Part shown: positions 55,639-64,000 of the stretch, one piece after another
How positions within the stretch are numbered: the first letter of the stretch is position 1
Layout of the letters: each line of letters opens with the position of its first letter
From: Exobasidium rhododendri
Lineage: Eukaryota > Basidiomycota > Exobasidiomycetes > Exobasidiales > Exobasidiaceae
NCBI GenBank assembly: GCA_026210745.1
Contig: CP110632.1
Coordinates: forward strand, 1,735,001-1,799,000
Reading direction: 5' to 3'
Length of the DNA stretch: 64,000 nt
Program-made: the position numbers and the translations under genes
The notes under the pieces: generated by a model
What the model saw: only the letters and a program-made list of their open reading frames with translations
Databases searched by the model: none
What the model was told of the DNA's origin: nothing

Positions 55639-57828
55639 TCATGATGGCTTGTAGGGTGCGCTCTCCTGGTTTCTCTCGTGCTCGTCTTGCCACGCTCGAG
55701 CGGCCTGTTGAGCAAGTTGAATGCGTGAGATGGCATTGATGAGGGAAGGTGTCGCCGGTACAGCAGCAGCAGCAGCAGCAGGTTGAACAGGTTGTTGTTG
55801 CCGAGGTTGCTGCTGCGGTGACTGGGTTGGCGAGAGAGGTGAAGGAGACTTGCCAATGGGCGGCGAGACAGCAGCGTCACGATACACCTGGACTGACTTG
55901 TGGATGATGGAATCCTGCGACGATTCTTTCGCCGTAGTCCCACTGAATTGGCTGGTGTTGTAAGAAGGAGCGGGGCTGTCCATTGACGGTCTCGTGTGTC
56001 CCGCGTAGCTTCCGATCTTGCCGCCACCATCGCTGCCACTGCTACTGTTCTTTATCATCCTGATCGTCGGAGAGAGTGCTTTCCCTTCCTCGTCTTCACT
56101 GCCGATATCTGTGGCGCCGTCATCGTCACTGTCGTCATCATCGTCATCATCATCATCGTCGCTGCTGCTCTCTCGATCAAAGTCATCCCTCTTGCTCAGC
56201 ACTTCAAATTTAGCCGGGACACCGCCTGCCGTCTTTGCACTCCTCGAAGGTCTCTTTTTCTTGATCTTATCGCTGATCGACTCCACGAGCGTTCCATCTC
56301 CACTCAGACCACCCCAATGAGCCGGTCTCTTTGCTTCGGAGTCAAAGAAGTCCACCATCCGTTGCCACGCACTGGGCGCAGGCTCGAACAGTCCAACCCT
56401 AGCAGCAACTGACACTGGATTGTTCACATTCAGTCCACTCTTGCCCTCTAGATCGTTACCATCAAGACTGAATCGCTCCGTGTACGTGCCAAGGTACTCG
56501 TTCCATTCAGAGTCGGCATCTTTGCCACTCTGTCCGTGAAGGAAGAGCTCGAAGACGAAGCCAACCACGGCTCCTAGCACTGCTCCTGCAATATACCCCT
56601 TGAAAGCGCTCGTGCCCCAGCTACCAATGATGACAGCGTGAGAAGCGGCACCATCTTGACAGAACAGCAATGTCCACAAGTCAATCCAATTGGAGGAAGC
56701 ATCGTACGGCGCGGCAAAGAGGGCAACACCGTTCAGGAAAGTAACAACACCGATGAGGGAAGTGCAGCCATTCAAGATGAGCGTTTGCAATGGGTTGATT
56801 CGAGGCAAAAGCAAAGGAGCACTTAGGAGTGGCGCAAGAATGGCGAGTAGAACGACCCGAACAAGGATAGCTTCGATCCCAAACATGGCAGTAAAGGTGA
56901 TCGTGAGACAGGTAGCTCCCAAGACGCCCGCCATGATCTTTGCCATGAAGAAGAAGTGACCTCCTAGCACGGCGCCTAGTAAGCCCGGGGCAAGCCAGAC
57001 GGCAAAGTAAGCCCCTGCTCCCAGCGCCTTCTTTCCATCGTCTGCACAGAGAGCATTGTTGATGACGGAAGCCAAGTACGAGAAGAAGAGGAAGCCAACA
57101 AGCACTCCTCCCAGTCCACCACTCAAGAAAGGCCTCCTCTTCTGCTTTCGGGCTCTCTTCGATCTGGCACTGCCGGTGGTTGCTTCGACTTGTCCTGCCT
57201 TTCTTCCCCTGCCAAGCCTTTCCCGGAGACCAGAGCCAGCACGATTGAACCAAAATAGAGAAGCGTATCCGTAAAAGACGAGTAGGAGACCAATCACGAT
57301 CCATACAATGCAGTACAGCACGCGGGCCCACTGCTCTTCGACCAAGATAGCGGCCCATGAGTAAGCTCCTGGTGAGAGAGCTACAGTCGACGTGCTGGCA
57401 AGCTCACTCAGTGCTGCCCCACCAGCAGCGTAAGAAGTGACTTTGGAGGCGGTAGAAGACGTCGAGTTGACCTTGAAGTTGACCGGTATACCTGAGCCTT
57501 TGTGGGTCTTGGCATACTTTTGAATGGCATTAGCTATGTCTTCGCTGCTGTGGCCCTGAAATGACTTGTCTTTGTCTTGTAATTTAATCTGTTCAAGTTC
57601 CACTTTCGACATCATCAGCGAGTGGGCTCCGAGAGTGGTCCTATTGGCTTGAAGTGGGCTTGTCGTAGTGTCTGTCACTGAGGGGACCACAGCTCTGGAA
57701 TCGAGCGTGGAAGGATCATAGAGAAGATCTGTTTGCGCGCTGGGCTTGGGATAGCTTTCGAGTGCTGCTCGATAGCGCAGCGATGCATCCAGTCGATCAC
57801 TTTCGCCTTTCAAGGCTGAAGAAGTCAT
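55639..57828 (-). CDS. DUF4203/TMEM198-type multispanning membrane protein
   Basis: This single exon codes 729 residues from ATG 57828; the frame extends 23 codons upstream without an ATG. About 240 soluble residues come first. Then seven or eight hydrophobic segments (ARVLYCIVWIVIGLLLVFYG, GGVLVGFLFFSYL, AVWLAPGLLGAVLGGHFFF, GVLGATCLTITFTAMFG, VRVVLLAILAPLLSAPLLL and later ones) match the Gly-rich DUF4203 (TMEM198) family. A 300-residue cytosolic tail with Asp, Ser and Gln runs ends the protein. TMEM198 acts as a Wnt-pathway scaffold in animals; fungal members have no known role. The lack of a signal peptide may mean a missing 5' exon. Confidence 0.75.
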   Translation of the reverse strand: MTSSALKGESDRLDASLRYRAALESYPKPSAQTDLLYDPSTLDSRAVVPSVTDTTTSPLQANRTTLGAHSLMMSKVELEQIKLQDKDKSFQGHSSEDIANAIQKYAKTHKGSGIPVNFKVNSTSSTASKVTSYAAGGAALSELASTSTVALSPGAYSWAAILVEEQWARVLYCIVWIVIGLLLVFYGYASLFWFNRAGSGLRERLGRGRKAGQVEATTGSARSKRARKQKRRPFLSGGLGGVLVGFLFFSYLASVINNALCADDGKKALGAGAYFAVWLAPGLLGAVLGGHFFFMAKIMAGVLGATCLTITFTAMFGIEAILVRVVLLAILAPLLSAPLLLPRINPLQTLILNGCTSLIGVVTFLNGVALFAAPYDASSNWIDLWTLLFCQDGAASHAVIIGSWGTSAFKGYIAGAVLGAVVGFVFELFLHGQSGKDADSEWNEYLGTYTERFSLDGNDLEGKSGLNVNNPVSVAARVGLFEPAPSAWQRMVDFFDSEAKRPAHWGGLSGDGTLVESISDKIKKKRPSRSAKTAGGVPAKFEVLSKRDDFDRESSSDDDDDDDDDDSDDDGATDIGSEDEEGKALSPTIRMIKNSSSGSDGGGKIGSYAGHTRPSMDSPAPSYNTSQFSGTTAKESSQDSIIHKSVQVYRDAAVSPPIGKSPSPLSPTQSPQQQPRQQQPVQPAAAAAAVPATPSLINAISRIQLAQQAARAWQDEHERNQESAPYKPS

Positions 57829-58370
57829 GGCTGGGTCACGCTTGTCCTGTCGTACTTGTGATGAGAGAAAGTGAGGATTGCAGCGGTAGTCCGCCAAGCT
57901 TGGGCTTAGGCAGGCAGGCGGCAGTGGGAAGGGGGGGGGGGGTCCGTTATGAGGTATAAGTAGGCGTACTAGTCGTGAAGATCGTGGCTGATAGTGATGG
58001 AGGGATACACTACAGAGATTACAGGGCTTTGAGAAAGACGAACCACTCTGCTCCCGCTTTAAGAAGAGAGGGGGGTTTTCCCCCCTCAGGAGAGGCTCAA
58101 GACCTTATCCACTTTCATGTCTCCAGAAAGTGATTGAAGTTGGCCCATCAAAAAAGCGCGCTAAAAGTGTTGGGATAGGGGCGGAATTCGAAGAAGTTAT
58201 CCGAATCGATACTATATCACAGACTACAATTTACACGTTTGATATGGAATTCTTTTCCGGTGGTGCCGGTGACGAATGACAAGCTGCATAGAAGGAGGGA
58301 GATGGCGGGCTTGCATACGGAGAGGAGATGGATGGAGGAGAAATGATGGGGCGCTTTGACCTCTGCCTTC
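57829..58370. other. Intergenic with G-run and perfect hairpin
   Basis: No gene seen. A poly-G run lies near 57930. At 58068-58087 gagggggg-tttt-cccccctc forms a perfect 8-bp stem with a 4-nt loop. It lies between the start of the DUF4203 gene and the 3' end of the ligase gene, both on the minus strand. Confidence 0.55.
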
Positions 58371-59889
58371 TTACGAGGCGAATTCGGCACGCCCAAAGTC
58401 GGTGAGAGCCCTCTCCAGGTCGTCTGCTCTAGCGTTGGCTCGAAAAGTGGACGACTTCACTATCGCATCTCTAGCCTTTGACTTATCCGGTGCAGTACCT
58501 TCATAGATGGGGAAGCGAGGAAACCCTTCCTGCGTCAATTCTTGAAATCGATAACGGATAATCTTTCCAATCGTTGGTTGCCACGAATCCCTCTGAGCTA
58601 GAGAGAATCCTGAACCGACAGTAAGCGTTTTCTTGCACTCCATTTCGATGCGAACAGCCCCCATCCTACCCTTGTGTTCCCCTTGACCCCACTCCTGACC
58701 GACGACCAGTCCTTCTGCATCGTACCAGTGTTTGTACTTGTACAGTGTCTTACTCCTTCGATGCTCGTAGGCCGATCTGGGTTCCCTTAGCATCAAACCT
58801 TCGCCTCCTTTGTCCAAGACATGAGTCATGAGCTCCATCAAATGATCTTTTCCTCGGCACTGTATGGCCGGCAAGGCACAGATCTTCCCTCCCATTCGAT
58901 TGTGTTCTATCTCGTCTGGTGTTATTTCTCCATCCACCACCCTCCGCTTCAACTCCTTGAGTCTCTCTTCGTAGAGAAGGGAGATGTTGGTGATATCAAA
59001 GACCATGAAGTTGATCCGTTTCCAGCCTTCCGTATCGGTTCTACGACAGATTCCAGAGGTCTCGTCAAATTTGTCTCGCTTCATCCAAAGTTCTCCGTCT
59101 AAATGCAGATCAGGAGGCAGTCTGTCTGTGAACCACGAGGGTGGGTTCCAAGCTCTGCCCGATCTAGACCACATCTTTTCCCCATCCCACCACGCTCGTA
59201 CCCCATCCAGCTTTTCGGATAGCCAGTACCCCCTGGGATCTTTGCCTTCAGGCCACTTCGTGGCGAGAAGGAGCTCACTCTGCATTGGATAGATGATTCA
59301 GTCAATACTGTCTAGATCAGGGACTTCGGCGCACTTTCACTCACGCCTCCATTGAAGTCTCTTGGCCCATTGTTGGCCCGCTCATTGAAGTCTTGGTACA
59401 ACTTCTTCGCCTTTTTCTCCTGTGAGGCAAAGCTTGTCGAGCCAGAAGACATCGGAAAGATGTCGGGATCATCATTGTCATCTGCCTCAGCGGTCGGGTG
59501 CCTCCTCTTCTTTTTTGTTCTCGTAAAGGGTATAATGTTCGTCGGTGATTCCGACCTTGCCAGCTTGATTCTCGCCTCTTCGTATTCTATTCCTAGCAAG
59601 GCTTTCAGATGAGCACAAGTCCGTTGCTGCTCCTTCCCAGTCAGGTTTCTCCAGGCAGGACAGGTACACGAGTAGTAACCATTGGGTCGCCTGCATGGAA
59701 GCATATAAAGGGGGTAAAGTCACACTGAGCATCACCTCGTTCCTTCATGCTGCTCTTCTCTCACCTCTTCTGTACGTAAGGGTCCTTTGCTGCTCCTTTG
59801 ACCGTTCTCTTCTCGCCGATCTGAAGCAGCACGTCTGGCTTGAAGACTCGACCATTGATGCTCACTTCGCCGGTGTCGTCGTCGTCCAT
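58371..59889 (-). CDS. SWIM zinc finger fused to ATP-dependent DNA ligase
   Basis: Three exons (59889-59765, 59690-59345, 59279-58371) join in phase to 459 residues. The N-terminus has an acidic MDDDDTGEVSINGRVFKP. Residues 40-80 form a SWIM zinc finger: YYSCTCPAWRNLTGKEQQRTCAH, with CxC and CxH spaced normally. After a basic linker comes a minimal nucleotidyltransferase: motif I EKLDGVRAWWDG with the AMP-lysine, motif III LDGELW, motif IIIa FMVFDI, motif IV EGLMLR and motif V LYKYKHW. An OB-type end follows (GKIIRYRFQELTQEGFPRFP). All ligase motifs are intact, so it should seal nicks. It lacks the large N-terminal DNA-binding domain of Lig1 and Lig4. A SWIM finger may take that place. The pathway is unknown; organelle or repair use is a guess. 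Confidence 0.85.
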
Positions 59890-61029
59890 CTTGTCGCCAT
59901 GCCCACAAGGAATATTGGAAGAGATATCCTCTAGGGTTTTCTACGGTGTGTATGGAAGCTCGAAATGCTCTCGCACAGATCACTGTCCAGGAACACCGCG
60001 TGGCTGGAAAGGCATCATTTCCCTACTCTCAACGACTTCTTTCTACCAAAGCTCTGTCCGAAGAGCGGATTATACGAGATCTGGCTCGATCTCTCCCCTT
60101 TTCGAATCTTCGCTTTAGATAAGACGGATGGGTAAGATCGAAATATCCGGCAAGAGCCATACGGTAATAAGATCACAAAGAAGAGAGATCTTGATTGTAA
60201 CAAGTAAATCGACGTCATCGGCTCAGGAACTTCTTCCCCTTTTTCCCCTTCCTCTCGACATAGAGTGCGGAAATTAATTTTGGTGTTCCTCTTTCCGTCC
60301 CGTAGAGAAGATGTCGGTAGGCCGAATTAAATCCAGCACAACATGGCTACAGAGTGCCAAGAAGTCGTGTTGGTGTGAAGCTTGCCGGGGATAGAGCACC
60401 GAAGAAAGCCACACCCATCTATATCTCATCGTAAGCCGAGCAACTCTATTACTGTAATCGAGGCAATCCTTTCGTTACGGCCAAGTAAGGCCGGGAACCA
60501 CACAAATAGAAACAGGTAACGGGATTGTATCTAGCGCGTTTTATTAAGTAGTTTATTCAATAACGAAAGCTGTGCAAGAACACGGAGAACACAATACAAT
60601 TCCCACCACCCCTTTCTCTCGCCAGAATAGATTATTTCGGCTTGAGCCTTTTGGTTGTATAGTAAGAACCTCTTAAAACTCACAAAGTCTATTTTTGACC
60701 ATGGACCCCACCCAATTAGGAAATTCGATTATTCTCTTGTGCGGTTGCATCATCGGTAGAATATCCATGATTTTTTAAACGTTCACTGCCACTGCCCTTA
60801 CCCATCTGAGATCTTCCCTCCAATAGTTGCCGATTGAGCCGAAGAACGAACAACCTCGGTGGAGGTTCCTTTGTTGCTTCTTATAAGACCATAGAGATAG
60901 AGGATCAAATCTACCTCTTCATCGAATCACTTTACATAAAAGGCCAACTCACTCACTTCGTCGAGTCGTGCTTCTTGATATAGACAACAGCATACCTTAC
61001 TCATCCACCCTCTTACCTATTGCACCACC
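59890..61029. other. Divergent intergenic region, ligase and protease
   Basis: No supported gene in 1.1 kb; the sequence is AT-richer than its flanks. A tataag at about 60882-60887 lies some 145 bases before the protease ATG and may be its TATA element. Confidence 0.45.
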
Positions 61030-62406
61030 ATGACTAGGATGCTCTCTTCTGTCTGTGTGGCGGCTCTGCTTGCTCTTGCGGCCACTTCACCATCCTCTGC
61101 AGCACCCACTCCTCAGCCTCAATCATTGCCCAAGCATCTTCCCATCTCGCGGCGAACGCCTGGATACAAGGGACTGTACGGCGATGAGCTAGTAGCCTGG
61201 ACAGAAGCCAACACTGCTCATCTTCGTCAAAAGTATGCTTCCAAGCTGCAATCGTCTTCTAGCAAAATGGCACCAGCGAAGAGGGACACGGCGGGCGGTG
61301 CTACGCTAGTCAACTACGAACATGACAGTACGTGGTATGCACCTGTGGAGATTGGCTCGCCATCGACTTCCCTGAACCTTATCCTCGATACTGGTTCCTC
61401 GGACATCTGGGCCATTCAAAGCAGAAACGGATACAGTCCTAGCTCTTCCTCTGACTTTGTCAACTCCACCACACCCTTTTCTATCTCGTATGGCTCGGGA
61501 AGTGTTCAAGGAACGTTGGCCACCGACACAATGACGCTAGCAGGTCACACCTCGTCCAAGCAGACTTTTGCCATTGCTACCTATGTCACTTCAGGGCTTC
61601 TCGATGCAAATCTTGACGGTATCATGGGCTTTGGATTTGAAGCATTGTCGACGAGTAGGTCGACCCCTTTCTGGCAGGCAAGTGGCGCAGATAAGTTCAG
61701 TTTCTACCTACAGTCGGACTCTTCTTCGACTTCCACCTCTAGTGACTACGAGTACGGCGGCGTCTTGACGTTGGGCGGCACAAACACTTCACTATACCAA
61801 GGAGATATCAACTACACCCCCGTGGTGGACGAGAGCTACTGGCTCATCACATTGGGCGGCATCACAATCGACAGCAGCGACATTACCCTGACCGGCACGA
61901 GTAAGGTGGCCGTGGACACTGGTACCACGTTGATTGGAGCCCCGACCACCGTCGTCGAAGCAATTTACGCACAAATCCCCGGCTCGTCTGCCATTTCCTC
62001 CGAGAGCGGCTACTACCAATTCCCCTGCACAACAACGGTTAATGCTACACTTCACTTTGGAGATCAAGAGTATTCAATTTCCGGCGAAGACTTCATCGCG
62101 GGCACTGTTGATTCTTCGGGTACCACTTGCATGGGTGCCTTCTTCAGCATCGGATCAGATGAGAGCGACGAACTGCAGTACATCCTTGGAGACGCCTTTT
62201 TGAAGCACGTATACAGTGTCTTTGACAACTCTGCTAGCACCGCCCAAGTAGGATTTGCCAGCTTGGCCGCCGGTCTGAATTCCTCGACTACGTCCACCAC
62301 TGTGCCAAATGTCACCGCGTCTAGCGGAGCACAAGGAAGGGCCACTGCAAGTACCCTGATGGTATTCTTGATCGTCATTGGCGCCACCCTGGCCACTCTT
62401 GCTTAA
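61030..62406 (+). CDS. Pepsin-like aspartic protease, GPI-anchored
   Basis: This single exon codes 458 residues. The signal peptide (1 to about 24, ending SSAA) is followed by a propeptide to about residue 85, ending in a KR site. The two catalytic motifs are DTGSSD (D120) and DTGTT (D296), with the flap tyrosine in ISYGSGS and the typical ILGDAFLKHVYSVFD near the end. A Ser/Thr linker and a hydrophobic tail (LMVFLIVIGATLATLA) form a GPI signal, so it is yapsin-like in anchoring. Such proteases process cell-wall or secreted proteins or digest food protein. Confidence 0.92.
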   Translation: MTRMLSSVCVAALLALAATSPSSAAPTPQPQSLPKHLPISRRTPGYKGLYGDELVAWTEANTAHLRQKYASKLQSSSSKMAPAKRDTAGGATLVNYEHDSTWYAPVEIGSPSTSLNLILDTGSSDIWAIQSRNGYSPSSSSDFVNSTTPFSISYGSGSVQGTLATDTMTLAGHTSSKQTFAIATYVTSGLLDANLDGIMGFGFEALSTSRSTPFWQASGADKFSFYLQSDSSSTSTSSDYEYGGVLTLGGTNTSLYQGDINYTPVVDESYWLITLGGITIDSSDITLTGTSKVAVDTGTTLIGAPTTVVEAIYAQIPGSSAISSESGYYQFPCTTTVNATLHFGDQEYSISGEDFIAGTVDSSGTTCMGAFFSIGSDESDELQYILGDAFLKHVYSVFDNSASTAQVGFASLAAGLNSSTTSTTVPNVTASSGAQGRATASTLMVFLIVIGATLATLA

Positions 62407-62950
62407 ATTGTGACTCGACGTGCCACCTACTCCTGCAAGGCAACACACTGTTATTCATCTATCTCCTATCGCTATTTCCATACTTCCCGCAACATTTCTA
62501 CCTCATTCAAGGACCTGCAAGCTCTCTCTTTAATCTATCAATCAACATCAATGCCGTGCCCCCCCTTTCATAGGACTGCTTTCATCTCAACCTCTCACCC
62601 CGCACATGTATCCAAGTACTCACACTCACAATCATTCTATATCATCGTCGTTTTACCACGTCAATTCAGAAACTCATTCCCTTAGTCCTCTTTTCCCTTG
62701 AAAGAATGGACCTCCAATGACCAGATGGCATGTCGTCTGCCTCTGCAGCATTAACGGCAGCCCATTGTATGCACATTTGATCCACATCGTCGCCTCGATT
62801 CGCTGTTAGCTATGCCCCATTGATCATGCTGAGTGCCGCCGCCACGTGGAAACCTCGAATGCCTTTTGAGTTTTGAAATTTCCGGTGTTGCTCCCCCGCG
62901 TTGAAGGCTGATCGAGAGACCTTCATCTGCAAGCCTGAGACTGGGCAACC
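62407..62950. other. Intergenic, protease to PTPA
   Basis: Pyrimidine-rich 3' flank of the protease, then the promoter of the PTPA gene. No gene or TATA box recognised. Confidence 0.5.
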
Positions 62951-64000
62951 ATGGCATTAACGCAAGCTTCACCGAGTGAGGCAGCTCTCGACTCACTGAC
63001 CACTCGTCTACGAACGGGGGCAGGCAAGGACGGGACTGTGCTTCCGCCGCTAGGAACACGTACAGTCGGGTCGGGGCCGTTACCACCACCGGCTGAGCAA
63101 CCTGCTCCTTCCTCGTCCAAGAGTTCCGTTTCTCAGCTTGCTCAGCCTCCTCTAAAGCCACTACCCAGACCGGAGGCGTTCTCCTCGAAGGAAATTGCAG
63201 AGCTAGTCTTCGAAGCGCCGAAGAAACGGATAGTATCAGAGAGGCATCTCAAGATATGGCAAGAATCAGACACATTCGATCAAGTCTTAGGATTCATCAT
63301 GTATTGTAATGACAGTGTCGTCGGAAGGAAGCTCAACGAAGCGGTGCCAGGCCAAGACAGCGCTGCGGTCAAGTCCATCGTCTCGATCCTGGAAAGAGTG
63401 GCACATCTCGTCAAAGATACACCTGCAGAGACAGATTCAGCCTCTCGATTTGGAAACGCAGCATTTAGAACGTTTTATCAGAAGTTGAAAAGGGAAAGTC
63501 ATGCTCTCCACGAGACGATTCCAGGTCTGAGGAAAGAGGCAATCGTGGAAATAGAGACGTACTTCATCGAGTGTTTTGGTAATGAGAAGAGAATCGACTA
63601 TGGTAGCGGAATGGAGCTCAACTTTGTTTGCTGGCTGTGAGTATATGGAGGACTTGCAAAGGCGACCGACTGACCGTGCGTTTTCCTATTCGGCACCTTA
63701 CAGCCTTTGTCTGGTGAAGTTGGGAATCTTGGACCTACCATCAGAAGCGCCCGCGATCGTTCTCCGCATATTCTGGTCGTACATCACCGTGATGAGGGAC
63801 ATACAGTCGACGTATTGGCTTGAACCAGCCGGTAGTCATGGAGTCTGGGGCTTGGACGATTACCACTTCTTGCCGTTTCTGTTTGGTAGTGCACAACTCA
63901 AGAGTCACAAGTACCTGAAACCAAAGGCAATACATGATGAGGAGGTACTGGATGAATTCTCAAAAGAGTACATGTACCTTGCCTGCATTCGATTCATCAA
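62951..64000 (+). CDS. PP2A activator PTPA (Rrd-type prolyl isomerase), 3' cut
   Basis: Exon 1 is 62951-63636 and exon 2 starts at 63704 and runs past the window end; the phases agree. A Pro/Ser-rich N-terminus of about 75 residues precedes the PTPA fold. Marks are YGSGMELNFVCWLLCL across the splice site, EPAGSHGVWGLDDYHFLPF, GSAQLKSHKYLKPK and the following acidic helix. PTPA activates PP2A-type phosphatases, needs ATP and has prolyl-isomerase activity; yeast has two (Rrd1, Rrd2) and the window does not show which this is. The C-terminal part lies beyond base 64000. Confidence 0.92.

Overview
The window is nuclear DNA from a filamentous or yeast-like fungus, most likely a basidiomycete and probably Ustilaginomycotina. 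The evidence is many genes split by short introns (about 30-100 nt, mostly GTGAGT donors), fungal-only families (Zn(II)2Cys6 regulator with Fungal_trans domain, DUF4203 membrane protein, BIM1-like copper protein, AA7 and GMC oxidases), and short TTAGGG-type motifs. The lineage is inferred from gene content, not proved. Gene models were built by hand from ORFs plus GT/AG sites with phase checking; none is supported by transcripts.

Layout. 0-7 kb is accessory, gene-poor DNA. It holds two diverged copies of an unrecognised gag-like family sharing an HWSW core and a Cys/His knuckle, each followed by telomere-like GGTTAGGG motifs, then decayed minus-strand fragments, one of them PAS/histidine-kinase-like. 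7.5-12.3 kb holds a secreted DAPG-hydrolase-like enzyme, an acidic repetitive protein, and a five-exon Cys6-cluster protein whose introns and 3' flank carry a recurring palindrome. 13.9-25.4 kb holds a large F-box protein, a P-loop kinase with an RGG tail, a 1002-aa zinc-cluster transcription factor and a secreted AA7 FAD oxidase. 26.4 kb is a Copia-type Gag remnant. 27.6-31.9 kb holds an MFS transporter and a Rad2/XPG-family nuclease.

32-39.6 kb is a run of secreted or surface proteins: a GPI-anchored ThuA-like protein, its tandem frameshifted copy, a GMC oxidoreductase, and a BIM1/X325-like protein with an N-terminal histidine. 39.8-51 kb is housekeeping: glutaredoxin, an intron-containing tRNA-like gene, Aip1, a small Mte1/Dbl2/ZGRF1-type protein, an LRR protein and DNA topoisomerase I. 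51-64 kb holds an ankyrin-PH-ORD oxysterol-binding protein, a DUF4203 membrane protein, a SWIM-finger/ATP-dependent DNA ligase fusion, a GPI-anchored pepsin-like protease, and the 5' part of a PP2A activator (PTPA).

Themes: several genes act on DNA (topoisomerase I, SWIM-ligase, Rad2-like nuclease, Mte1-like) and several act outside the cell on copper, sugars or phenolics (BIM1-like, GMC, AA7, ThuA, DAPG-hydrolase-like, protease). Physical linkage alone does not show they work together. The observations most worth following up are the HWSW family, the SWIM-ligase fusion, the ThuA tandem pair, the 241-nt AG-free intron end in the OSH gene, and the intronic palindromes.
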